From an uncultured Caryophanales bacterium (GTDB lineage Bacteria > Bacillota_I > Bacilli_A > RFN20 > CAG-826), in the NCBI GenBank assembly GCA_937895315.1, contig CALAWM010000034.1, positions 1 through 10,630 of the forward strand: a stretch of 10,630 nt of DNA. Reading direction: 5' to 3'. The stretch's first letter is position 1, and each line of letters begins with the position of its first letter. A program made the position numbers and the translations under genes. Shown one piece after another: positions 1 through 6,771 of this stretch. The notes under the pieces are model-generated. The model made no database searches and was not told where the DNA came from. It was given only the letters and a program-made list of their open reading frames with translations.

Positions 1-427
1 CAACCTCAATGTGTTGCATTTGCCGGCCACGGAACCGAATAGTAACTTTAACTTTATCACCATCAAGTAAGAATTCTCTTGCTTTTTTGGCTTTCGTTTC
101 AAGGTCATGAACGTCAATAACAGGTGACATTCTAATTTCCTTAAGTTCCACGATTTTTTGTTTCCGTTTTTGTTCTTTAGCTTTCTTTTGTTGCTCGAAA
201 CGGAATTTTGAGTAGTTAATCATTTTACAAACGGGTGGTTTACCATTTGGATTAACACAATATAAATCAAGTTCATATTGGTTGCTTGCTAAATCGATTG
301 CAGCCCGGGTTTTCATGACTCCGAGTTGTTCGCCGTTAGGACCGATCACGAGTACTTCGGGGAAACGAATATTTTCGTTTACTAATTCGACGTTACGTTC
401 GGGCCGTTCTCTGTTTTGGTTATAAAT
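1..427 (-). CDS. infC: Translation initiation factor IF-3 (3' end outside window)
   Basis: Minus-strand reading frame of 142 codons that runs off the window edge; the family is usually about 170-180 residues, so roughly the last 30 are missing. The N-domain shows the family signature: NENIRFPEVLVIGPNGEQLG, then NPNGKPPVCKMINYSKFRFE, then a lysine-rich linker (QQKKAKEQKRKQK) and the start of the C-domain (KEIRMSPVIDVHDLETKAKK). IF-3 binds the 30S subunit and proofreads start codon and initiator tRNA selection. The start is AUU at 427-425: an in-frame TAG lies at 442-440, no ATG, GTG or TTG lies between, and AGGAGG (441-436) sits 8 nt upstream. A non-AUG start is the known basis of IF-3 self-control in other bacteria. 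The gene follows its own promoter and an L20-type attenuator. In relatives rpmI and rplT come next; they would lie outside the window. Confidence 0.96.
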   Translation of the reverse strand, partial: MYNQNRERPERNVELVNENIRFPEVLVIGPNGEQLGVMKTRAAIDLASNQYELDLYCVNPNGKPPVCKMINYSKFRFEQQKKAKEQKRKQKIVELKEIRMSPVIDVHDLETKAKKAREFLLDGDKVKVTIRFRGRQMQHIEV

Positions 428-452
428 AAGCCTGTCCTCCTAAATTTTATTT

Positions 453-480
453 AAAAAGCGGGTACCGTAGAGATACCCGC
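453..480 (-). terminator. Intrinsic terminator (attenuator) in the infC leader
   Basis: Perfect 7-bp stem, GCGGGTA (474-480) with TACCCGC (458-464), and a 9-nt loop, followed by five U (457-453). It lies only about 11 nt before the infC Shine-Dalgarno sequence, so it works as an attenuator of infC rather than as the end of sodA. Its 5' arm is complementary to ACCCGC at 544-549. Confidence 0.85.
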
Positions 481-573
481 ATATAATAAACGTAATTTGT
501 TTATCGTGACATCAACCAATTTACGGTGTAAATCTGGTGAGAAGCGGGTGCTTCTACTTTCCACTTTTTAGAC
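453..573 (-). ncRNA. L20-type leader of infC (transcription attenuator)
   Basis: The roughly 145-nt untranslated region before infC can fold in two ways. Seen in the sequence: AAGTGG (561-566) can pair with CCGCTT (542-547); a hairpin with arms ATTTAC and GTAAAT, extended by ACCA and TGGT, covers 515-538; and a terminator hairpin lies at 458-480. ACCCGC (544-549) is exactly complementary to GCGGGT (475-480), the 5' arm of the terminator, so it can act as an antiterminator. Known for the family: in B. subtilis the infC-rpmI-rplT leader is attenuated by ribosomal protein L20, with a similar CCCGCTTCTCACC segment. That L20 is the ligand here is inference from gene position and likeness of the motif. 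Confidence 0.75.
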
Positions 574-579
574 TCTAAT

Positions 580-608
580 AAAATACCATGAATGTTAGTA
601 TTTGTCAA
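580..608 (-). promoter_or_regulatory. Promoter of the infC leader
   Basis: Perfect -35 TTGACA (603-608), 17-nt spacer, and -10 TATTTT (580-585) on the minus strand, predicting a start near 573. It lies within 20 nt of the sodA stop codon, so infC is transcribed from its own promoter even if some transcripts read through from sodA. Confidence 0.8.
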
Positions 609-617
609 ATTTAATAA

Positions 618-1223
618 TTATTTTAACGCAAGTTCGTATAAACGGGCAACTTCATCCCAGTTTACAACGTGGAAGAAGGCGCTCACATAGTCCGGGCGCC
701 GATTTTGATAATGTAAGTAGTAAGCGTGTTCCCAGACGTCAAGGGCAAGAATGGGGGTTCCTTCAAGAAGTGGGGTATCTTGGTTGGCAGTACTTAAAAC
801 TTTAAGTTCATTAAGTGGGGTAACAATAACCCACGCCCATCCGCTGCCAAAGCGGGTTTTCGCGGCATTGCCAAAACTTTCTTTTAAGGCTTCAACACTA
901 CCAAAACTTTTAACAATCGCTTCAAGCAACCGACCTTTTGGTCCTTTACCTTCATTAACTTTAAGTAATGACCAGAAAAGTTCGTGGTTATAATGTCCAC
1001 CGCCATTATTTTGGACTGCAGTCCGAATTGAAACTGGTAATTTATTTGTTAATAACTTTTCAAGATTCCAAATTGCAAATGATGGTTCTTTTTCTAAGGC
1101 AGCATTAAGGTTATTAATGTAAGCTTGGTGGTGTTTGGTGTGATGAATTTCCATAGTACGTGCATCAATGTATGGTTCAAGGGCACTATAGGCATATGGA
1201 AGTGGTGCTAATTTAAATGACAT
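618..1223 (-). CDS. sodA: Superoxide dismutase, Mn/Fe family (Mn-type features)
   Basis: Full-length 201-residue cytosolic enzyme that dismutates superoxide to hydrogen peroxide and oxygen. The N-terminal hairpin carries the family motif MEIHHTKHH; metal ligands are His27, His80 (in [11 protein letters not shown]), Asp162 and His166 (in [10 protein letters not shown]). Gln148 in ANQDTPL and the Gly74-76 run are typical of the Mn form rather than the Fe form, though metal use (Mn, Fe or either) cannot be settled from sequence. The C-terminal [23 protein letters not shown] matches the family, with Phe where many homologues have Trp. ATG at 1223 is preceded by AAAGGAGG 7 nt away. It lies 58 nt after thrS, with no convincing promoter or terminator between, so co-transcription with thrS is likely. 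Confidence 0.97.
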   Translation of the reverse strand: MSFKLAPLPYAYSALEPYIDARTMEIHHTKHHQAYINNLNAALEKEPSFAIWNLEKLLTNKLPVSIRTAVQNNGGGHYNHELFWSLLKVNEGKGPKGRLLEAIVKSFGSVEALKESFGNAAKTRFGSGWAWVIVTPLNELKVLSTANQDTPLLEGTPILALDVWEHAYYLHYQNRRPDYVSAFFHVVNWDEVARLYELALK

Positions 1224-1281
1224 ATTTTGTCCTCCTTTATTACATAACTATTATCGCATTTCAACGGCGATTTAAAGATAA

Positions 1282-3177
1282 TTATGCTTTATTTTTAATT
1301 TCATTAATGATCATTTTGACAAAATCTTTGTAAGGAACAGTAATTTGTTTATCACTACCAAACTTCCGGTAGGTAACTAAATTATCGTCTTTCTCTTTAT
1401 CACCAATGACTAAGGTATAAGGCACTTTATTAATTTGCGTTTGCCGTAGACGATAGCCTAGTTTTTCATTCGCGCTATTTAATTCAACCCGAAGACCAAG
1501 TTTTTCAAGTTTCTTCACTACTTTTTTACTATGATTTAAGTGGGCCTCATTGTTAACTGGGAGTACGCTTATTTGTAAAGGACTAAACCATAATGGGAAT
1601 GCTCCAGCGTAATGTTCAATCAAGATACCGATAAAGCGTTCAATTGAGCCAAAAACGGCGCGGTGCAACATAATTGGTCGCACTTTTTGGTTGTTACTAT
1701 CAATATATGACATATCAAAACGTTCCGGTAAATTCATATCAAGTTGGATCGTGCCACATTGCCAGATTCGGCCAATTGAGTCTTTAAGTTTAAAGTCAAG
1801 TTTTGGTCCATAGAAAGCGCCGTCACCTTCATTAATTTTAAAGGGAATACCGCTGGCAACACAGGCTTTAGCAAGGGCTTTTTCGCTTTCATTCCAAATC
1901 TTAATATCACCAATATATTTATTTTCGGGACGGGTCGATAATTCGATGTGGTAGGAAAGATTGAAGGTTTTATAAACTTCATCATAAAGTTTTAGTAACC
2001 GTTTAATTTCACTTTGTAGTTGATCTTTACGGCAGAAGATATGGGCATCATCTTGAGTGAAGTTCCGGACTCTAAATAAGCCGTTTAAAGCGCCACTTGC
2101 TTCATGACGATGGACATTGCCGTGTTCGGCTAGACGGATTGGTAAATCTTTATAGGAATGAAGACCGTTATTATAAATTAAAATTGAACCAGGACAATTC
2201 ATCGGTTTTACGGCGTAATCTTTTTCATCAATTTTCGTCGTATACATATTGTCACGGTAGTTTGCCCAGTGGCCGCTTATTTCCCATAAGTCGCGACTTA
2301 AAAGGGTTGGGGTTTTGATAAATTCATAACCGGCTTCCCGTTGTTTATTAATCCACCAGTGTTCAAGTTCATGATATAAGACCATCCCTTTTTCTAACCA
2401 GAAAGGAAAACCAGGTCCATATTCACTAAGCATGAAAAGACCTAATTCTTTACCAAGTTTACGGTGATCTCTTTTCTTGGCTTCTTCAAGGTTATGAAGA
2501 TGGGCATCAAGCGCTTCTTTGGTAAAGAAACTAACGCCATAAATCCGGGTTAATTGTTTACGGGAAGAATCACCCCGCCAATAAGCACCCGCCAAACTTA
2601 AAAGTTTAAAATGTTTCACGTATCTCGTACTTGGCATATGTGGACCATAGCATAAGTCAACAAAATCACCTTGGGTATAAACACTGATTCGTTCAGTGAT
2701 TTCCTTAATTAATTCAACTTTATATTCATTATGTTTGAAAAGTTCTAAGGCTTCTTGTTTTGAAACTATTTTAAGACTAAGTGGAAAGTCGGCTTTGGAG
2801 AATTCCGCCATCTTTTTTTCAATTGCGGCTAAGTCACCATCATTAATCGTAATATTACCAAAATCAATATCGTAGTAGAAGCCTTCATTAATTGCTGGAC
2901 CAATACCAAATTTGGCATGGGGATAAAGACTTAAGATTGCTTGCGCCATTAAATGGGCACTGTCGTGATTTAAAATCGTAAAGGCTTCCGGATCATCTTT
3001 CGTGACAAAAGAAAAGTCCCCGCCATCTTTTAGCGGACTACTTAAATCATAAAGTTCCCCATTTAGTTTATAGACCAAAATATCGGCTTTATTCGGAACT
3101 TCAAGTCTTTTGATGAGATTAAAGCCATTTTCGCCTTCATTGACCTTAATTAGTTGATTGTTGAATTTAATTTCCAT
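1282..3177 (-). CDS. thrS: Threonine--tRNA ligase
   Basis: Full-length class II synthetase (631 aa) that charges tRNA-Thr in the cytosol. Domains in order: TGS (about 1-60); editing domain with HxxxH (His71, His75 in HDSAHLM) and the distal Cys176 and His180 in DLCYGPH; catalytic core (about 245-530) with zinc ligands Cys328 in MNCPG, His379 in DDAHIF, and the His of MLHRAVFGS; C-terminal anticodon-binding domain (about 535-631). The motif 2 region RHEASGALNGLFRVRNF is intact. Since both editing metal-site residues are present, removal of mischarged serine is expected. ATG at 3177 follows AAGGAG 9 nt upstream. Expression is governed by a T-box leader with its own promoter. Confidence 0.98.
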   Translation of the reverse strand: MEIKFNNQLIKVNEGENGFNLIKRLEVPNKADILVYKLNGELYDLSSPLKDGGDFSFVTKDDPEAFTILNHDSAHLMAQAILSLYPHAKFGIGPAINEGFYYDIDFGNITINDGDLAAIEKKMAEFSKADFPLSLKIVSKQEALELFKHNEYKVELIKEITERISVYTQGDFVDLCYGPHMPSTRYVKHFKLLSLAGAYWRGDSSRKQLTRIYGVSFFTKEALDAHLHNLEEAKKRDHRKLGKELGLFMLSEYGPGFPFWLEKGMVLYHELEHWWINKQREAGYEFIKTPTLLSRDLWEISGHWANYRDNMYTTKIDEKDYAVKPMNCPGSILIYNNGLHSYKDLPIRLAEHGNVHRHEASGALNGLFRVRNFTQDDAHIFCRKDQLQSEIKRLLKLYDEVYKTFNLSYHIELSTRPENKYIGDIKIWNESEKALAKACVASGIPFKINEGDGAFYGPKLDFKLKDSIGRIWQCGTIQLDMNLPERFDMSYIDSNNQKVRPIMLHRAVFGSIERFIGILIEHYAGAFPLWFSPLQISVLPVNNEAHLNHSKKVVKKLEKLGLRVELNSANEKLGYRLRQTQINKVPYTLVIGDKEKDDNLVTYRKFGSDKQITVPYKDFVKMIINEIKNKA

Positions 3178-3198
3178 AAATTTTTACTCCTTTTAAAT

Positions 3199-3223
3199 AA
3201 AAAAACGCCCTTTTAAGGACGCT
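3199..3223 (-). terminator. T-box intrinsic terminator before thrS
   Basis: Stem AGCGTCC (3217-3223) with GGGCGTT (3204-3210), allowing two G-U pairs, and a TTAAAA loop, then seven U (3205-3199, of which two can also take part in the stem). Its 5' arm overlaps the sequence used by the T-box antiterminator, so the two folds exclude each other. Confidence 0.88.
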
Positions 3224-3400
3224 ATTAGCGCGGTACCACCTTAATTCATGTTGCCATGCCCTCAAATGTCGTAACGTGACTAACGATTGATTTACATCAA
3301 TTTTGCTCGAAAGTGGTAAGTTATTTGTTGCCTCTTAGTTTGCACCGTCCACTAAGTCTCTACATAAGCGCAAAGTAACTCATATCTTTGTCTTCGCAAT
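3199..3400 (-). ncRNA. T-box riboswitch leader (threonine) of thrS
   Basis: Untranslated leader with the conserved T-box sequence AAGGTGGTACCGCG (3229-3242). Stem I begins near TTGCGAAG (3392-3399), whose foot can pair with GCAA (3302-3305), and carries the apical hairpin CTTAGT / ACTAAG with GGTGCAA in its loop (3334-3356). A candidate specifier codon ACC (Thr) lies at 3315-3317, in the right place on the 3' side of Stem I; ACT triplets nearby make the exact codon less certain. The TGGT in the bulge would pair with a tRNA acceptor end carrying A73. Antiterminator: AAGG (3239-3242) with CCTT (3215-3218), plus CGCT / AGCG. Terminator: 3199-3223. Uncharged tRNA-Thr binding should favour the antiterminator and allow thrS transcription. 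Confidence 0.93.
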
Positions 3401-3403
3401 AAT

Positions 3404-3432
3404 AATATACACTTTATAAGTGATATTAGCAA
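3404..3432 (-). promoter_or_regulatory. Promoter of the thrS T-box leader
   Basis: -35 TTGCTA (3427-3432), 17-nt spacer, -10 TATATT (3404-3409). The predicted start near 3397 coincides with the foot of T-box Stem I. It lies about 10 nt after the glk stop codon. The spacer contains the dyad CACTTATAAAGTG (3410-3422). Confidence 0.75.
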
Positions 3433-3442
3433 TAATAAATTA

Positions 3443-4282
3443 CTACTTTCCGTAGTTTATTAAGCCATAAGATGCTGCCCCGACAAGACCAGCGTCTTCA
3501 CTAAACTTCGCTATCACAATATTAGCATGCGGGACAAGGGCTTTTAATTTATCCCAAAATAAATGTTTTGATTTTAAAACACCACCGGTGACCGCAATAA
3601 CATCAGGGGTAAATGCTTCATCAATATAGGAGAAGAAGTTGGCGATTAAAGTAAGCCATTCATCAAATATTTTTAAAGCATAAGGTGTGCCTTTTTCTAC
3701 ATCATCAAAGAAGGCTTTTCCAGTTGGATAATATATATTATTCAGAGCGGCAAGTTTTAATACGCCATCGCCGGAAGCAATCTTTTCTAATTCGTAGAAA
3801 CCATCTTTATATGGGACTAAAGTATGGCCAATTTCGCCACTTGGATTTTTAATTTGATGGTGATCGATCAAGCAACCGCCAATCCCGGTACTAATGGTGA
3901 CAAAATATGTACTTTTATATGCTTTTCCGGCGCCAGCATAGGCTTCCGCAAAGGCGGCCATTTCCGCATCATTTTTAATGGTTACGGGTAAATTAAACAT
4001 TTTAGTTAGGGGTTTAACGAGGTCGATAGCTTGAATACCAATATTTGGTAATTCATCAATAAAACCATTACTCCGTACCCGACCTGGAACCCCAATGGAA
4101 ATCGCCACTGGATCATATTTATTTAAATTAAGTTGGGTAATGATACCAATTACTTGAGCGATAAATAAGTCTTTATCATGACGTAAAGTAGCTTCTTTTT
4201 TAACTTCGATTAAAGTACTATGTTGATCAGCAATTGCTGCTCTTATATTTGTACCACCAATATCAAGGGCAATAATATACAT
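3443..4282 (-). CDS. glk: ROK-family sugar kinase, probable glucokinase
   Basis: A 279-residue ROK (NagC/GlcK-type) kinase that probably phosphorylates glucose with ATP in the cytosol. Phosphate-binding DIGGTN is at 7-12, catalytic Asp105 is in KNDAEMAAFAEA, STGIGG is at 131-136, the substrate loop GEIGH ends at His153, and AVTGGVL is near 230. The usual ROK zinc cluster (CxCGxxGCxE) after GEIGH is absent; the protein reads YKDGFYELEKIASG instead, so it is a zinc-less member and slightly shorter than the roughly 300-320 residues common in the family. ATG at 4282 overlaps the pyk stop by one base (TAATG), with AGGAGA in the end of pyk, so the two are translationally coupled. The operon with pfkA and pyk favours glucose as substrate, but specificity (for example fructose or mannose) is not proven. 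Confidence 0.85.
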   Translation of the reverse strand: MYIIALDIGGTNIRAAIADQHSTLIEVKKEATLRHDKDLFIAQVIGIITQLNLNKYDPVAISIGVPGRVRSNGFIDELPNIGIQAIDLVKPLTKMFNLPVTIKNDAEMAAFAEAYAGAGKAYKSTYFVTISTGIGGCLIDHHQIKNPSGEIGHTLVPYKDGFYELEKIASGDGVLKLAALNNIYYPTGKAFFDDVEKGTPYALKIFDEWLTLIANFFSYIDEAFTPDVIAVTGGVLKSKHLFWDKLKALVPHANIVIAKFSEDAGLVGAASYGLINYGK

Positions 4283-5727
4283 TAAATATCTCCTAATTCA
4301 TTGACTGCGACGATCCGTAAGAAGTTCGTGGTTCCGGTGCCAGTTGGAGTACCGCCGGTAATAATAATATTATCTTTGGCCGCTAAACCAAGTTGACGCA
4401 TTTTAATAAGCGAGAAGGCTTCCATATCTTCAATTAATTGAGGAAGTTTTTTAACAACGATACTAAAGATTCCAAAGTACGGCGCAACTTTCATCCCGGC
4501 ATCAACACTACTTGTAATCATAACAATTGGACATTTTGGCCGTGATTTGGAAATTCGAATTGCACTATTTCCGGTTTCACTAAAGCAGACAATGGCTTTG
4601 GCATCAATTAAGTTTGCAGTCGAGGCAACACTTGTGGCAATTGCGTCATTTCGTTCTTTTTTAGAATAGTTATAGCCAAAGTTTGCCAGTTGGGTATATG
4701 GTAAAAATTGTTCCATGGTAATCGCAATTCGTTGTTGCATGGCGGCGCTTTCAACCGGATATAGTCCACTTGCCGTTTCCGCACTTAACATAACGGCATC
4801 TGCCCCTTCTTTAATGGCGGTGGCAACGTCACTTACTTCCGCTCGGGTGGGAAGTGGGTTTAACTGCATACTATCAAGCATTTGTGTGGCAACGATAACC
4901 GGTTTCCCGAGTTTTCGGCATTCTAAAATTAAATCACTTTGCATAACGGGAACGAGTTCTGGGGCAATTTCAACGCCCATATCACCGCGGGCAATCATAA
5001 TGCCATCGGCGACTTCAAGAATTTCTTTAATGTTTTCAACGCCTTCCATGTTTTCAATCTTGGCAAAGAGTTGGATGTTACTACCACCTAATTCACGAAG
5101 ATAATCTTTAATTGTTACCATGTCATTTTTAGTTCTTGTAAAACTAGCGGCGACAATATTAACGCCGGCTTTGACGCCAAAAGCAATATCTTCCTTATCT
5201 TTTTCACTAAGGGATGGTAATTTTAAGCGTGCGGTAGGAATGTTTACACCTTTACGATCTTTAACAATATGGGTATTGAAGGCTTTAGTTGTTATAACTT
5301 TGGCTTTCTTATCAATCGAAACGACATCTAAACGTAACTTACCATCATCAATTTTAATCGCGTCTCCCACTTTTATATCGTGAATAAGATTTTCATAATT
5401 AACACTGAAGTCGGTCGCATTACCGATGATGTTTTCCATATGAATGCGCACTTCAGAATCTTTGATAATTTCCGCATTCCCGCCTTCAAAGAAGCGACAA
5501 CGTATTTCTGGACCAGCCGTATCAAGCATAATTGGTACATAGATATGTTTTTGCATAAGTGCTTTTGAAATATCAATAATTTTTTGATGACTTTCATAAG
5601 TGCCATGCGAGAAGTTGACACGCATGACATTTATCCCGGCATCAATTAACGCTTCAACGGTTGGAAGTGTGTTACTTGCCGGACCGATGGTCGCGACGAT
5701 TTTGGTTTTTTTGGAAATGTTTAACAT
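4282..5727 (-). CDS. pyk: Pyruvate kinase
   Basis: Full-length 481-residue enzyme converting phosphoenolpyruvate and ADP to pyruvate and ATP. The (beta/alpha)8 core has MRVNFSHG (Arg36), catalytic Lys223 in FAKIEN, metal ligands Glu225 and Asp249 (ARGDMGVE), and Thr281 in VATQMLDSM. The B domain covers about residues 75-170, and the C-terminal regulatory domain ends with GTPTGTGTTNFLRI. It lacks the extra PEP-utiliser-like C-terminal domain of Bacillus pyruvate kinases. The usual DTKGPEIRT reads DTAGPEIRC, so two residues near the monovalent cation site differ (see findings). ATG at 5727 follows AAAGGT at modest spacing, 22 nt after the pfkA stop; the 3' end overlaps glk by one base. Confidence 0.97.
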   Translation of the reverse strand: MLNISKKTKIVATIGPASNTLPTVEALIDAGINVMRVNFSHGTYESHQKIIDISKALMQKHIYVPIMLDTAGPEIRCRFFEGGNAEIIKDSEVRIHMENIIGNATDFSVNYENLIHDIKVGDAIKIDDGKLRLDVVSIDKKAKVITTKAFNTHIVKDRKGVNIPTARLKLPSLSEKDKEDIAFGVKAGVNIVAASFTRTKNDMVTIKDYLRELGGSNIQLFAKIENMEGVENIKEILEVADGIMIARGDMGVEIAPELVPVMQSDLILECRKLGKPVIVATQMLDSMQLNPLPTRAEVSDVATAIKEGADAVMLSAETASGLYPVESAAMQQRIAITMEQFLPYTQLANFGYNYSKKERNDAIATSVASTANLIDAKAIVCFSETGNSAIRISKSRPKCPIVMITSSVDAGMKVAPYFGIFSIVVKKLPQLIEDMEAFSLIKMRQLGLAAKDNIIITGGTPTGTGTTNFLRIVAVNELGDI

Positions 5728-5749
5728 GGTAAAGTTACCTTTCTATCTA

Positions 5750-6691
5750 CTATTTAAGTTTATCAATAACATTAATAAGTTCAGTTAAATTTGGATTGAG
5801 GGAGCGGGCAGTTTCATTAATCGGTGTGCTTGAAAGACGACCATTATCGACGTTATTAGCGATAAGTTCAATCGCATGGATGCCAAAACGAGCTGCTAAA
5901 ACACGGTCAGCGGCGGTTGGACTTCCGCCCCGTTGAATTCTGCCTAAAACTTCGACTTTAGTATCAAATCCTGTTTCAAGAACAATTTTATCTTTGAATG
6001 CCCCTAAGTCATCAAATTGTTTTTCACTAACGATAACAAGAGCGTGGCGGGCATGAGTTAAGTTTATATTTTTAAGAGTTTCAATAATTTCACTTTCGGT
6101 TGGACGATGTTCAGGAGAAATAATTAAATCAACCCCACATGCGGTCCCAGCATAAAGGGCTAAGTCACCGCAACGATTACCCATAACTTCAATAATTGAG
6201 CAACGATGATGGGAAGAAGATGTATCACGAAGTTTGTCAACCGCTTCAGTAATGGTGTTTAAAGCAGTATCAAAGCCAATTGTTTGTTCCGTACCCATAA
6301 CATCATTATCGATGGTTGCCGGAATGCCAATAACTTTAATGCCGTAGCGACTTAAAGCATAAGCGCCACGATAAGTGCCGTCCCCGCCGATGACAACAAG
6401 GTGTGTTATTTTATGTTTTTTAAGTTGATCAGCCGCCTTCATTAATACTTCCTCTTGGCGGAATTCTGGGAAGCGCGCCGTTTTCAAAATTGTCCCGCCG
6501 CGCATTAAGATTTCACTAACTGTCGACCGATTTGCTTTCACGATTTTATCTTCATAAATACCACGGAAGCCTTCATAAATGGCATACATTTCAAAATTGT
6601 ACATAAGACCTGCACGAATGACGGACCGAATCGCGGCGTTCATTCCGGGAGCGTCGCCACCCGAGGTTAAGACTGCAACTTTAATTTTCAT
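5750..6691 (-). CDS. pfkA: ATP-dependent 6-phosphofructokinase
   Basis: Phosphorylates fructose 6-phosphate to fructose 1,6-bisphosphate, the committed step of glycolysis; 313 residues, as usual for the bacterial enzyme. GGDAPGMN is at 11-18; GGDGTYRGA starts at 102, with Gly105 marking ATP rather than pyrophosphate use; catalytic Asp128 is in ATIDND, where Ala125 replaces the more common Gly; EVMGNRCGDLA is at 168; and GRIQRGGSPTA near 250 is the substrate site. The start chosen is ATG 6691, because AGGAG (6700-6704) lies 8 nt before it; an upstream in-frame TTG at 6709 would put that site inside the gene. First gene of the pfkA-pyk-glk operon, divergent from dnaB. Confidence 0.97.
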   Translation of the reverse strand: MKIKVAVLTSGGDAPGMNAAIRSVIRAGLMYNFEMYAIYEGFRGIYEDKIVKANRSTVSEILMRGGTILKTARFPEFRQEEVLMKAADQLKKHKITHLVVIGGDGTYRGAYALSRYGIKVIGIPATIDNDVMGTEQTIGFDTALNTITEAVDKLRDTSSSHHRCSIIEVMGNRCGDLALYAGTACGVDLIISPEHRPTESEIIETLKNINLTHARHALVIVSEKQFDDLGAFKDKIVLETGFDTKVEVLGRIQRGGSPTAADRVLAARFGIHAIELIANNVDNGRLSSTPINETARSLNPNLTELINVIDKLK

Positions 6692-6714
6692 AAGACTAAC
6701 TCCTAACAATAATT

Positions 6715-6723
6715 ATTTTAACA
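6715..6723 (-). promoter_or_regulatory. Possible extended -10 promoter of pfkA-pyk-glk
   Basis: TGTTAAAAT on the minus strand (-10 TAAAAT at 6715-6720 with the TG extension), giving a start near 6708 and a 17-nt leader that includes the AGGAG site. No good -35 hexamer is seen at 16-18 nt. It is the best candidate in the short gap before pfkA, but weak on its own. Confidence 0.45.
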
Positions 6724-6746
6724 CGATTTTACTATTTAGGGCATCT

Positions 6747-6763
6747 ACATTATGTTATAATGT
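6747..6763. repeat. 17-bp palindrome over the dnaB -10 (possible operator)
   Basis: ACATTATGTTATAATGT: perfect 7-bp inverted arms with a 3-nt centre. It covers the -10 box of the dnaB promoter in the divergent pfkA/dnaB gap, a position suited to a dimeric repressor. It does not match the CcpA cre site or a DnaA box that I know. Being AT-rich, part of the symmetry may come from the TATAAT itself. Confidence 0.45.
6753..6761 (+). promoter_or_regulatory. Extended -10 promoter of dnaB-dnaI
   Basis: TGTTATAAT: a perfect TATAAT (6756-6761) with the TGn extension. No -35 match is seen at 16-18 nt, as is common for extended -10 promoters. The predicted transcription start is about 6768, only about 4 nt before the ATG at 6772, which implies a practically leaderless mRNA. 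The -10 lies inside a 17-bp palindrome (6747-6763). Confidence 0.65.
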
Positions 6764-6771
6764 GTTTACAT

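Noticed and set aside
1253..1271. Hairpin ATCGC/GCGAT between thrS and sodA as a terminator
   Set aside because: Only 5 bp with a 9-nt loop and no following U-run on the minus strand.
3410..3422. CACTTATAAAGTG dyad as a glk terminator
   Set aside because: Five-bp stem without a U-run; it lies in the spacer of the thrS promoter and is probably chance.
4715..5104. 129-codon plus-strand open frame inside pyk
   Set aside because: Antisense shadow of a well-conserved pyruvate kinase gene; no ribosome binding site and no recognisable protein family.
6692..6709. TTG start at 6709 for pfkA, adding six residues
   Set aside because: The AGGAG site would lie inside the gene; ATG 6691 is correctly spaced and gives the normal MKIKVAVLTSGGDAPG start.
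6760..6771. ATG at 6760 as the dnaB start
   Set aside because: It overlaps the TATAAT box, so it would not be transcribed from the apparent promoter; it adds only four residues unlike the family.
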